Part shown: positions 1 through 6,676 of the stretch, piece after piece | Position numbering within the stretch: the stretch's first letter is position 1 | Layout: each line of letters opens with the position of its first letter | Origin: Azonexaceae bacterium | Lineage (GTDB): Bacteria; Pseudomonadota; Gammaproteobacteria; Burkholderiales; Rhodocyclaceae | Length of the DNA stretch: 7,934 nt | NCBI GenBank assembly: GCA_009469685.1 | Contig: SSTA01000265.1 | Span: forward strand, 1-7,934 | Direction of reading: 5' to 3' | Made by a program: the position numbers and the translations under genes | Notes under the pieces: generated by a model | Seen by the model: only the letters and a program-made list of their open reading frames with translations | Databases searched by the model: none | Told to the model about the DNA's origin: nothing

Positions 1-489
1 CGCCGCGAGACGGCCGCTGCCGCTGCCGGCGAAGAGCAGATCATCGCCGCCAAGGCCCAGGCGGAATCGATGAAGCACATCCTGCCTTTCAAGGAGAAGC
101 AGATCGAACAGCGCGGTCTGGAAGCCGAAGCCGAGAAGGTCGTTCGTATCAAGAGCGCCGAAGCGTCTTCCCAGGCGCGCCAGATCGAGGCCCAGGGCGA
201 GGCGGAGTCGCGCCGCAAGCTGGCCGATGCCGAAGCCTACCGCCAGGACCGCCTGGGCAAGATCGCGAGCGAACAACTGGCCCGGGATGGCGCCCTGATC
301 CAGAAGAATCCGCTCCTCATCCAGAAGGCCATGGCCGACAAGCTTTCCGACAAGATCCAGGTGATCATCGCCCCGCCGCCCAGCGACGGCGGGTTCATCG
401 GTGCCGCCCTGCTGGGCAAGGCAGGCGGTCGCGCCCAGCCGGTCAGCAATGTCGAAACCTCTGCCGATAACGCTCAGGAAGGGGAATGA
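1..489 (+). CDS. SPFH/band 7 (flotillin-like) membrane protein, C-terminal part
   Basis: The reading frame is open from the first base of the window, so the N-terminus, including any membrane anchor and most of the SPFH domain, lies outside. The visible 162 residues begin with an Ala/Glu/Lys/Arg/Gln-rich helical stretch (about residues 1-90) typical of the coiled coil after an SPFH domain. A conserved-looking tail follows: NPLLIQK at about residues 103-109, then a segment ending IQVIIAPPPSDGGFIGA at about 119-135. SPFH proteins oligomerise on membranes and scaffold microdomains or modulate proteases; which role applies here cannot be told. Its TGA stop overlaps the ATG of the next gene (ATGA at 486-489), so the two are probably co-transcribed and translationally coupled. 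The family call is fairly firm; the subfamily is not. Confidence 0.8.
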   Translation, partial: RRETAAAAAGEEQIIAAKAQAESMKHILPFKEKQIEQRGLEAEAEKVVRIKSAEASSQARQIEAQGEAESRRKLADAEAYRQDRLGKIASEQLARDGALIQKNPLLIQKAMADKLSDKIQVIIAPPPSDGGFIGAALLGKAGGRAQPVSNVETSADNAQEGE

Positions 490-1922
490 TCATGCTTGCG
501 ACCGCACTGACCGTCGTCGCCATCGTCGCCGCCGACCAGACCGCCCTGCGGGCGGCACCCCGGGATTCCGCCGCGCAGCAGGCCGTTCTGTGGCAGGGGG
601 ACAGCCTGGAAATCCGCGGCGAAAAGGGCGATTTTCTCCAGGTCTACGACCACCGGCGCGAACGGGCCGGCTACATCCGCACCACCCAGGTTCGCGTGCA
701 ATCGCTGAAACCCGAGGCCGCTCCGGAACTCCTCGCGGTTCTGCGTTTCCTGAAGGAGGCTCCGGGATCGGAGGCCCTGGGGGTCGCTTACGCCGCCGCC
801 TATTTGCGGGCGGCACCGGCCGAGGCCATCGGCCCCGAGATCTTCGACGCCCTCGGCGTCATGTCCGACCGGCTGGCCCGGCGCGCCAGTGCCGGTCGCT
901 CCGGCAAGCCGGGAGAGGCCACTGCAGCCCACCTGGAGGTGGTGGCGGCCTATGGCGTGACCATGACCACCTTCGAGCGCGACGGGCAAGTTCAACTCTG
1001 CGCCAATGGCGATCCCCAGCGCCGGGTCCTGGCCCTGCCCTCCACCGACATCCAGAAGGCCATCGCCGCCCTGGCGCTCACCCGCCACGAGTGCGTGTCT
1101 CCTGCCCTTACCCCGGTGGAACGCTATGCCCTCGACCAATGGCGGACGGAAGTGCTGGATCGAGTGGAACTCGCCAAACTGCCCGAAGTGCTGAAGAACC
1201 GCATTCGCCTGCGCAGCGCCGGGGTGTGGGCAAGCCTCGCCTACCAACGCGCCCGGCGGCCGGAACTGGGCATGCAGGCGGTCCAGGAAGCGGCCAACCG
1301 TGCCATCGACCACCTGGCCGCCATCAACAAGACCGAGCTGATGGAGACCGACGCCGCCGCGTACAGCGATGCCGCCATCCGGGTCGGAGCGTCGCGTTGG
1401 TCGGCGGTACCCGCAACGCCGGCCTCGACGGGCAAGGCCGCCAAGCTGACCGTCGTCACCAGCCCCGGCCAGCCCGGGGAGACCTGCGTGGCCCTCGTGG
1501 ATGCCAAGCACGATGCCGGCAATCCGCTGGCCAGCCGCTGCACCTACGGCATCGTCTGGCCAGCCTCGGCCGCGGCCAATGCCGATGGCAGTGCCCTGGC
1601 CCTGGCTGTGCAGACCGGCGACACCTGGCGGGAAATGTGGGTTTTCAAGAAGCAGGCGAATGGTTGGTCGGTCGATATCCTTCCGCCCGGGCTCGACACG
1701 CCGAACCTGGGCTACGTCGAATTCGCAGGCTGGGTGCCCGGCGGGAAGGAAATGCTCGCCGCCCGCGAGGTCAAGGTGGACGGACGCTACCGCCAAAGTT
1801 TCGAGGTGCTCAGTCTGACCACGCTGGAAACCCGTAAGGCCGCCGACAGACCGGCGAGTCTGAGCACCTTCTATCGTTGGCAGAGCCCGCTCTGGAAGGC
1901 GGGGACGATCGCGGTGCGCTGA
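486..1922 (+). CDS. Exported protein of unknown function, SH3-like N-terminus and propeller-like C-terminus
   Basis: This 478-residue protein opens with a short hydrophobic segment (about residues 2-16, ending AIVAADQ) that looks like a signal peptide or anchor. Residues about 18-72 resemble a bacterial SH3 fold: LRAAP, a W-G-D-x-L-E-I-R turn, GDFLQVYD and a closing GYIRTTQV. The middle (about 75-300) is mostly helical and unrecognised. The C-terminal part has two blade-like segments (about 353-388 and 410-450, the second with FAGWVPGGKEML) reminiscent of TolB/WD40-like beta-propeller blades. Four cysteines (172, 203, 334, 352) could form two disulfides if the protein is periplasmic. The start at 486 overlaps the upstream stop; an ATG at 492 is an equally possible start. 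Coupling to the SPFH gene suggests an envelope role, which is inference. Confidence 0.75.
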   Translation: MIMLATALTVVAIVAADQTALRAAPRDSAAQQAVLWQGDSLEIRGEKGDFLQVYDHRRERAGYIRTTQVRVQSLKPEAAPELLAVLRFLKEAPGSEALGVAYAAAYLRAAPAEAIGPEIFDALGVMSDRLARRASAGRSGKPGEATAAHLEVVAAYGVTMTTFERDGQVQLCANGDPQRRVLALPSTDIQKAIAALALTRHECVSPALTPVERYALDQWRTEVLDRVELAKLPEVLKNRIRLRSAGVWASLAYQRARRPELGMQAVQEAANRAIDHLAAINKTELMETDAAAYSDAAIRVGASRWSAVPATPASTGKAAKLTVVTSPGQPGETCVALVDAKHDAGNPLASRCTYGIVWPASAAANADGSALALAVQTGDTWREMWVFKKQANGWSVDILPPGLDTPNLGYVEFAGWVPGGKEMLAAREVKVDGRYRQSFEVLSLTTLETRKAADRPASLSTFYRWQSPLWKAGTIAVR

Positions 1923-1953
1923 CGCGTGGCGCGGCGCACGCAATTATTCGCAT

Positions 1954-1957
1954 GGAG
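1954..1957 (+). promoter_or_regulatory. Ribosome binding site of the dehydrogenase gene
   Basis: GGAG lies 6 bases upstream of the ATG at 1964 in an A-rich context, which fixes the start. The 41-base gap after the preceding stop shows no convincing -35/-10 pair, so it is unclear whether a new transcript begins here. Confidence 0.6.
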
Positions 1958-1963
1958 TAAAAA

Positions 1964-2899
1964 ATGAATGGAAAGCCGGAATTGGTTTTGTTCTCGGCTC
2001 GGGGACGGGAGAGCTTGCCGGATTGTCTGGCAACCCGCCTGGAAAGTTCTGCGGCCGTCACCTACTGCCCGACCTTGACCGCACTGTCCGACGATGAAAT
2101 CGTCGGACAGTGCGCAGACGCTCGCGTCGTGGGTCTGACCCGCCGAGCTTGCAAGGATTTTCACGGGGGGCTTGTTGATCGGTTGCCGAAATTGGCTGGC
2201 CTCGCAGTATTCGCGACCGGAGCAGAATGGCTGGACACCGAGGCCCTGGCCAAGCGTCGGGTGCAATGGCGAACCCTCCCGGATTATTCGACCCAGACTG
2301 TCGCTGAACATGCCTTGGGGATGCTGCTCGCTCTTGCGCGTCGCATCCATCTCAGCGATCGCGTGGTCAGGGCGGAATTGCCACATACAGTTTCGCTGCG
2401 CGGCTGGGAGTTGGCTGGCAAGTGCGTCGGGATTGTCGGATTGGGGAAGATAGGTTTGCGTATTGCGCGGTTGGTTTCCGCTTTCGACGCGAAGGCCGTC
2501 TATTGCGATCCGGAGGTCGCGACGTCGGAGTATGAGGCGGTTCCGTGGGAAAGGCTGCTTGCCGAAAGCGATGTCATCGTGCTTGCTGCCAGCGTCGAGC
2601 GGGGCGCGCGGCCCTTGATCGATGGCGAGGGCTTGGCGCGCATGAAGCGCGGTGCTTACCTCATCAATCCGTCGCGGCCGCAATTGGTCGACAGCGAGGC
2701 GGCTCTTCAGGCCGTGCTTTGTGGGCAGCTCGCAGGTTATGGCGTGGATGAAAGAGTCTACTCACCCGCGGTTTTGGCCGGTGTCGAGCCGGGACGAATC
2801 CTGCAAACCGGGCACACCGGATGGTATTCCGACGAGGCCATGGCGCGGGGAGCGGGGGCTTGGGTGGAGAATTTGATCGCACTTGCGGAGGCACTATGA
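1964..2899 (+). CDS. D-isomer specific 2-hydroxyacid dehydrogenase family protein
   Basis: The 311 residues match the usual family length. Members reduce 2-keto acids or oxidise D-2-hydroxyacids with NAD(P)H in the cytoplasm. The split substrate domain is followed by the nucleotide-binding domain: TVAEHALGMLLALARR (112-127), the Rossmann motif G159-L-G-K-I-G164, and an acidic residue after the second strand (YCDP, D182) that favours NAD over NADP. LINPSRPQLVD (233-243) holds the expected catalytic Arg238, and QTGHTGWYSDEA (281-292) holds the catalytic His284. The usual Glu five residues after the conserved Asp is not in place: D262 is followed by ERVYS, so Ser267 sits where Glu is expected and the nearest Glu is 263. 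The substrate is not predictable. The stop overlaps the next ATG (ATGA, 2896-2899). TTG leucine codons are frequent compared with the flanking genes. Residues 40-51 are encoded by a perfect palindrome. Confidence 0.88.
   Translation: MNGKPELVLFSARGRESLPDCLATRLESSAAVTYCPTLTALSDDEIVGQCADARVVGLTRRACKDFHGGLVDRLPKLAGLAVFATGAEWLDTEALAKRRVQWRTLPDYSTQTVAEHALGMLLALARRIHLSDRVVRAELPHTVSLRGWELAGKCVGIVGLGKIGLRIARLVSAFDAKAVYCDPEVATSEYEAVPWERLLAESDVIVLAASVERGARPLIDGEGLARMKRGAYLINPSRPQLVDSEAALQAVLCGQLAGYGVDERVYSPAVLAGVEPGRILQTGHTGWYSDEAMARGAGAWVENLIALAEAL
2080..2114 (+). repeat. Perfect 16-bp inverted repeat with 3-base loop inside the dehydrogenase gene
   Basis: The left arm (2080-2095) begins CGCACTGTCC and the right arm (2099-2114) ends GGACAGTGCG. 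They are exact reverse complements separated by GAA. The arms are in frame and encode roughly ALSDDEIVGQCA (residues 40-51), and the opposite strand reads nearly the same peptide because of the symmetry. There is no T-run after either arm, so it is not a standard terminator. Confidence 0.9.
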
Positions 2900-3606
2900 G
2901 TAGCGAACCCGCCACCTTTCGCGGACTCCAGCGTGCGCTGATACTGGCCACGAGTTTGATTCCCGCCGCCCTCGTGGCGGTATTTCTGATCGGTCGCTGG
3001 CCGGAATACTGGAAATGGATTGCCAGCGAGGATACTCCCATGACTTCCCTGGAGGTGGGCGTGCTCTACACGACGGCGCTTGCCTGCTGGGGTTCTGCGG
3101 CGACTTGCCATTTGCGTGGCCTGTACGCCGATCGTGGACGTTGGCTGTTTCTCGGTGCCGGCTTCTTTTGGCTATGCCTCGACGACCGATTCGCCATCCA
3201 TGAACGCATTCGCGATGGGTTCCTGGCGCCACGAGGGATAGCGATACCGTTTCTACCCATCGCCCCTGGAGATTTCATCCTGCTCGTCTACATGGTGATC
3301 GGATTGGCCTCACTGATCTGGCTATTGCCGCTTTGGCGAGCCCAGCGCCAGGCGTGTAGCCACTTTCTGGCTGGTGTCGGCGTCGCCGTGCTGGCCGTGC
3401 TGATGGACGCCTACGATATCCACGGCTTGAGTCTCGGTCTCCAGCGGCTTGAGCAAACGGTGGAGGAGTGTCTCGAACTGATCGCACAAGTGTTGTTTCT
3501 TCAGGGCGTGTTGCTGGCCTGGCTTTACGCGATCACGAATCCCCCATCAGACGTGCAAGGGATCGGAGGGACGGTGGCGCCCCCGGGGAGCGATGCAGGC
3601 TCTTGA
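2896..3606 (+). CDS. Multi-pass inner-membrane protein of unknown function
   Basis: The 236-residue product has about six hydrophobic segments: roughly residues 13-34, 52-75, 82-97, 125-148, 155-172 and 193-215. At the end of the third segment is CLDDRFAIHERIRD (94-107) with D96, D97, H102 and E103. At the end of the fifth is MDAYDIHG (170-177), and before or in the sixth is an acidic run with E187, E190, E191 and E194. Polar acidic and His residues at the ends of helices suggest a metal site or catalytic centre, but I cannot name a family with confidence. The ATG at 2896 was chosen over an upstream in-frame ATG at 2821 because it overlaps the dehydrogenase stop (ATGA) and starts just before the first helix. 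Translational coupling implies the two products are made together, perhaps with linked functions. Confidence 0.8.
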   Translation: MSSEPATFRGLQRALILATSLIPAALVAVFLIGRWPEYWKWIASEDTPMTSLEVGVLYTTALACWGSAATCHLRGLYADRGRWLFLGAGFFWLCLDDRFAIHERIRDGFLAPRGIAIPFLPIAPGDFILLVYMVIGLASLIWLLPLWRAQRQACSHFLAGVGVAVLAVLMDAYDIHGLSLGLQRLEQTVEECLELIAQVLFLQGVLLAWLYAITNPPSDVQGIGGTVAPPGSDAGS

Positions 3607-3663
3607 GATCCGGATGGCCAACCGGCGAAGCCGGAGTCGGCGTCGCAGTGATGCTGCCCATCT

Positions 3664-3696
3664 CGTGCTGGAGCGACTTTCGGTCGCGCAGGCACG
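3664..3696. terminator. Imperfect hairpin between convergent membrane-protein genes
   Basis: The arms 3664-3677 and 3683-3696 pair over 14 positions with two mismatches and one G-T wobble around a TTTCG loop. A smaller hairpin, CCGGC-GAA-GCCGG, lies at 3622-3634. Both sit in the 118-base gap between the plus-strand gene ending at 3606 and the minus-strand gene ending at 3725. Neither has a T-tract, so intrinsic termination is doubtful, although the position between convergent genes fits a transcript-end structure. Confidence 0.35.
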
Positions 3697-3724
3697 AAGA
3701 CGGGCATGTCGCTTGGACCGATTG

Positions 3725-4111
3725 CTAACGCTCCCGTGAAGCTCGGTCGTAACGGGACTCGGCGCGGTGCAGGTGGTCGATGAGGATATGGGAGAGCAGA
3801 TTGACGCCAAGGCCCGCGAACACAGCCGGAATGAGGTAGAGGGCGATCGAGAACTGGGAAAGGAAGAGCCAATCGTCTACTGCGCTCGGGGTCCGCTTGG
3901 CGGCGTCGGCAAGGAATTGGAGGAGATAGAGGTCGATGCCCGCGATGGCGATCAAGACGATGGCAAGCGCGATGACCGCGTAGCGGGAGATCGACGCGCG
4001 CTTGAGCAGAAATCCATAGATCGCCACGGGAAGGACGAATGAAAACGCAACGAGCAGGAAAAACTCGATCTCGAGGAAGACGTGATTGGGCGCGACCATG
4101 CCGAAGATCAT
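3725..4111 (-). CDS. Small multi-pass membrane protein of unknown function
   Basis: From the ATG at 4111 the product is 128 residues with three strongly hydrophobic segments (about residues 13-36, 44-67 and 82-108) and a charged C-terminal tail rich in Arg, Glu and His (112-128). Acidic residues occur inside or next to helices (E14, E16, D60), and a DDW motif (79-81) precedes the last helix. I do not recognise the family. The start is uncertain. The frame stays open to ATGs at 4198 and 4216, but the added residues are Pro/Arg-rich and unlike a membrane protein, and none of the candidate starts, including 4099, has a clear Shine-Dalgarno. The gene is divergent from lemA and convergent with the upstream membrane-protein gene, so it is probably transcribed alone. 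Confidence 0.68.
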   Translation of the reverse strand: MIFGMVAPNHVFLEIEFFLLVAFSFVLPVAIYGFLLKRASISRYAVIALAIVLIAIAGIDLYLLQFLADAAKRTPSAVDDWLFLSQFSIALYLIPAVFAGLGVNLLSHILIDHLHRAESRYDRASRER

Positions 4112-4252
4112 ACGCGTGCGGGGCGCCGGTACCGGGGCCGCGATTGTTGCAATTTGTAGCGACCGTCGAGGGGCGGGAAGGGTTTCCCCGTGTAACATTC
4201 CGGCATCCCAACCCATCCGTCACGATCCGCCGATTCCCTGCAAGGAGACGCC
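4112..4252. promoter_or_regulatory. Divergent intergenic region upstream of lemA and of the small membrane-protein gene
   Basis: This 141-base gap separates two divergent genes and should hold both promoters. On the plus strand TGTAACAT (4191-4198) could be an extended -10 box for lemA, but no matching -35 lies about 17 bases upstream. On the minus strand a TACAAA-like box (around 4151-4156) also lacks a -35 partner. The assignment rests on gene layout more than on promoter sequence. Confidence 0.35.
4242..4248 (+). promoter_or_regulatory. Ribosome binding site of lemA
   Basis: AAGGAGA lies 4 bases before the ATG at 4253. It is the strongest Shine-Dalgarno in the window and fixes the lemA start just before the lipoprotein signal peptide. 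Confidence 0.75.
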
Positions 4253-4858
4253 ATGCGCAAACTTACCCTGCTCATCACCCTCGGTATCACTCTGATTCTT
4301 TCGGGCTGCGGCTACAACGCCATGCAGGCTCAGGACGAGCAGATCAAGGCTGGCTGGGCCGAGGTGCTCAATCAGTACCAGCGGCGGGCCGATTTGGTGC
4401 CCAATCTGGTCAATGTGGTCAAGGGCTATGCCGCCCATGAAAAGGATGTGCTGACCCAGGTGACCGAGGCCCGCGCCCAGGTCGGCGCCCTCAAGGCCAG
4501 TCCCGAGCTGCTGAGCGACCCCGCCGCCTTTGCCAAGTTTCAGCAGGCCCAGGCGCAGATGAGCTCGGCGCTCTCAAGGCTGCTGGTGGTTTCGGAGAAC
4601 TATCCCAACCTCAAGGCGGATGGCGCCTTCCGCGACCTGCAGGCGCAACTGGAAGGGACGGAAAACCGCATCACGGTGGCCCGCAATCGCTATATCAAGG
4701 CGGTCCAGGAGTACAACACGACGGTCCGCTCGTTCCCCTCCAACCTGACGGCCATGGCCTTTGGCTATCAGACCAAGCCGAGTTTTGCCGTCGAGGACGA
4801 AAAGGCGGTCTCCACCGCTCCCAAGGTCGATTTCGGCGCCCAGCCGGGCGGCAAGTAA
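4253..4858 (+). CDS. lemA: LemA family lipoprotein
   Basis: The 201-residue protein has the usual LemA length. It opens with a lipoprotein signal peptide, MRKL plus a hydrophobic core, and the lipobox LSGC with the lipidated cysteine at residue 19. It is therefore predicted to be anchored to a membrane facing the periplasm. Family hallmarks follow: RRADLVPNLVNVVKGYA (44-60) with HEK, a central helical region, ENYPNLKA (115-122), EGTENRI (134-140), RNRYIKAVQEYN (144-155) and FPSN (161-164). LemA proteins form helical bundles; their function in bacteria is poorly defined, but they commonly sit beside TPM-domain genes, as here. The downstream TPM gene begins at the base after the lemA stop, so the two are surely co-transcribed. 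Confidence 0.93.
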   Translation: MRKLTLLITLGITLILSGCGYNAMQAQDEQIKAGWAEVLNQYQRRADLVPNLVNVVKGYAAHEKDVLTQVTEARAQVGALKASPELLSDPAAFAKFQQAQAQMSSALSRLLVVSENYPNLKADGAFRDLQAQLEGTENRITVARNRYIKAVQEYNTTVRSFPSNLTAMAFGYQTKPSFAVEDEKAVSTAPKVDFGAQPGGK

Positions 4859-6181
4859 ATGCCCTGGGCCCGGTTTCCCGGGTTCCTGATTGGCCTGCTC
4901 CTCGCGCTGGTGCTGGCCCTTGGGGCACGGGCCGAGGTTGCGGTTCCCGTGCTCCAGGCGCGGGTGACCGACCTCACCGGGACTCTCGCCGAAGCACAGA
5001 AAAGCGGCCTGGACGGCGATCTCCGGGCCCTTGAGACAAGCACTGGCGCTCAGGTGGCGATTCTGATCGTTGCGTCCACGAAACCGGAAGCCATCGAGCA
5101 GTATTCGATACGCGTCGTCGAGGCCTGGAAGCTCGGTCGCAAAGGCAAGGACGATGGCGTCCTGGTGCTGGTCGCGAAGAATGATCGCAAGCTGCGGATC
5201 GAGGTGGGTTACGGCCTGGAGGGCGTGATTCCGGATGCGGTGGCCAAGCGCATCATCGACGAGGCCATCACGCCGCGATTCAAGCAGGGGGACTTCTTCG
5301 GCGGGCTACAGGCCGGCATCGCCCGGATTGCGGCGGCCATCGAGGCCAAGCCGGTTCCGGAAAAACTGGCGGAGCCCGCAGCGCCGGCCGAACCCGGCGA
5401 TCCCAGGATTCCGGATCACCCCTGGGCGATCATGGACCAGACCGGCACGCTGGATCCCGATGCTGCCCTCGCCTTGCGCGACGAACTGGATCGCTTCTAC
5501 ATGAGCGACGATGGCCGGGACCGCACCAAGCCGGTGTTCTTCCTCATCGTACCCAATACCGGGGGGGAGCCCATCGACCGCTTTGCCGCTCGTGCTCTCG
5601 CCCTGTGGGGCGAGAAGGACAATCTGGATGTGGATCGCAGCCTGCTCCTGGTGGTCGCCCGCGACGAAGGCAAAGCCCATATCGCAACCGGCGCCGGATT
5701 GAGCCAGCGCATTCCCGCCGGTGCCGCCGAGCAGCTGGTGGCGGAAATCATCGAGCCCGGCCTGCGCAGTGGCGAATTATTGCCGACCCTGCAGAAAGCA
5801 GCCCAGGAGGTGGAGGGCCTGATCGATGCGGCAGCGGCCAATCGGAATCTGGAAGAGCGCGTCTTCGACGAGCTCACTTCGGTGCCCGTTTGGCTGATCG
5901 TCGCTTTGATCGTGATTGGAACCGGAATCCGCTGGTTTCTCGGGCCCCTGTTCGGTGCCCTGGTGATGGCGGGGGTGGTCGGATCGGGGGCCTGGTTCGT
6001 CGCCGGTCTTGTCGAGGTGGCGCTGGCGGCCGCGGCCATCGCCTTCCTCTTCGTCCTGGTCGGTCTTTCCAATTGGGTCAGCATGGCGCTGAGCGTCGGT
6101 TCCGGCGGCAGTGGCGGAGGCGGCGGATTTTCCGGTGGGGGCGGCGGTTTTGGCGGCGGTGGCGCGTCGGGGAGCTGGTAG
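4859..6181 (+). CDS. Membrane protein with two tandem TPM domains and Gly-rich tail (YgcG-like)
   Basis: The 440-residue product starts with a signal peptide (about 1-25, ending LGARA). Two TPM (TLP18.3/Psb32/MOLO-1) domains follow. The first spans about 32-165 with the core KGKDDGVLVLVAKNDRK and GYGLEGVIPDA. The second spans about 186-325 with WGEKDNLDVDRSLLLVVARD and a degenerate GAGLSQRIPAGAA. Between them is a Pro/Ala/Glu-rich linker (about 163-182). Hydrophobic segments at about 344-365, 366-384 and 386-404 anchor the C-terminus, which ends in a Gly/Phe/Ser-rich tail closing with GASGSW, typical of YgcG-type proteins. Most relatives carry one TPM domain; the second here looks like an internal duplication that has diverged. 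The start abuts the lemA stop (TAAATG) with no clear Shine-Dalgarno of its own, implying coupled translation. Confidence 0.9.
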   Translation: MPWARFPGFLIGLLLALVLALGARAEVAVPVLQARVTDLTGTLAEAQKSGLDGDLRALETSTGAQVAILIVASTKPEAIEQYSIRVVEAWKLGRKGKDDGVLVLVAKNDRKLRIEVGYGLEGVIPDAVAKRIIDEAITPRFKQGDFFGGLQAGIARIAAAIEAKPVPEKLAEPAAPAEPGDPRIPDHPWAIMDQTGTLDPDAALALRDELDRFYMSDDGRDRTKPVFFLIVPNTGGEPIDRFAARALALWGEKDNLDVDRSLLLVVARDEGKAHIATGAGLSQRIPAGAAEQLVAEIIEPGLRSGELLPTLQKAAQEVEGLIDAAAANRNLEERVFDELTSVPVWLIVALIVIGTGIRWFLGPLFGALVMAGVVGSGAWFVAGLVEVALAAAAIAFLFVLVGLSNWVSMALSVGSGGSGGGGGFSGGGGGFGGGGASGSW

Positions 6182-6184
6182 GCC

Positions 6185-6676
6185 ATGGGAAGAATCCTTG
6201 ATCATCTGCTTTATCCGCGCTGGCGAGCCCTACGGGCCTTCCCGCTGCGAGCACGCAAGGCCGTGGAAGCGGCGGTTCGCGCTTCGGAGAGCACCCACAG
6301 CGGCGAGTTGCGCTTCGTGGTCGAAGGGGGCCTAGACATGGCCTACCTCCTGCGCGGGGTGAGCTCCCGCCAGCGGGCGGGGGAGTTGTTCCACAAGCTC
6401 CGGGTGGACCGGACGAAGGCGCAGAGCGGCGTCCTCATCTATGTCCAGCTCGCCGACCGGCGGGTCGAGATTCTTGCCGATCGGGGCATCGATTCCCAGG
6501 TGCAGGAGGATACCTGGAGAACGATTTGCCGCCTGATGGAGGAAGCCTTCGCCGTCGGAAACTTTGAGCGTGGTGCGGTGGCGGGCGTCGAGGCCGTCGG
6601 CCGGCTGCTTGCCGCTCATTTCCCGGCCGGGAAGGACGATATCGACGAATTGCCGAACGCGCCGGAGGTGCTTTGA
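6185..6676 (+). CDS. TPM domain protein without signal peptide
   Basis: The 163-residue product is the third gene of the LemA cluster. Its start lies three bases after the previous stop, with GGAG at 6171-6174 as a plausible ribosome binding site. A TPM-like domain covers about residues 22-148: SGELRFVVEGG (39-49), an AGELFHKLRVDRTKAQSGVL stretch (65-84), IYVQLADRRVEILADRGID (85-103) and a helical end with FERGAVAGVEAVGRLLAAHF (127-146). There is no signal peptide and no obvious membrane helix, so it is probably cytoplasmic or peripheral, whereas its neighbours face the periplasm. Clusters of lemA with two TPM genes, one soluble, occur in other proteobacteria. Molecular function is not known. 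Confidence 0.85.
   Translation: MGRILDHLLYPRWRALRAFPLRARKAVEAAVRASESTHSGELRFVVEGGLDMAYLLRGVSSRQRAGELFHKLRVDRTKAQSGVLIYVQLADRRVEILADRGIDSQVQEDTWRTICRLMEEAFAVGNFERGAVAGVEAVGRLLAAHFPAGKDDIDELPNAPEVL

Noticed and set aside
401..1837. 478-codon plus-strand frame overlapping the exported-protein gene
   Set aside because: It is an Arg/Pro/Gly-rich shifted-frame shadow that overlaps both the SPFH end and the next gene.
1914..1939. GTGCGC/GCGCAC inverted repeat around the stop of the exported-protein gene
   Set aside because: Only a 6-bp stem with a 14-base loop and no T-tract, in GC-rich sequence where such repeats are common.
474..1943. Long open frame on the minus strand (489 codons) opposite the exported-protein gene
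   Set aside because: The predicted protein is rich in Gly, Arg, His and Pro without domain logic, as expected from antisense reading of GC-rich coding DNA. The plus-strand gene has a signal sequence and sensible motifs.
1871..2683. 270-codon minus-strand frame opposite the dehydrogenase gene
   Set aside because: No recognisable motifs. Its similarity to the sense peptide around 2080-2114 is only a result of the palindrome, while the plus frame has complete dehydrogenase motifs.
3525..4223. 232-codon minus-strand frame overlapping the small membrane-protein gene
   Set aside because: Arg/Pro-rich composition of a shifted frame; the competing frame (3725-4111) gives clear transmembrane helices.
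6110..6178. GGC/GGT-rich repeat at the end of the tandem TPM gene
   Set aside because: It encodes the Gly-rich tail normal for YgcG-like proteins and is not an independent repeat element.
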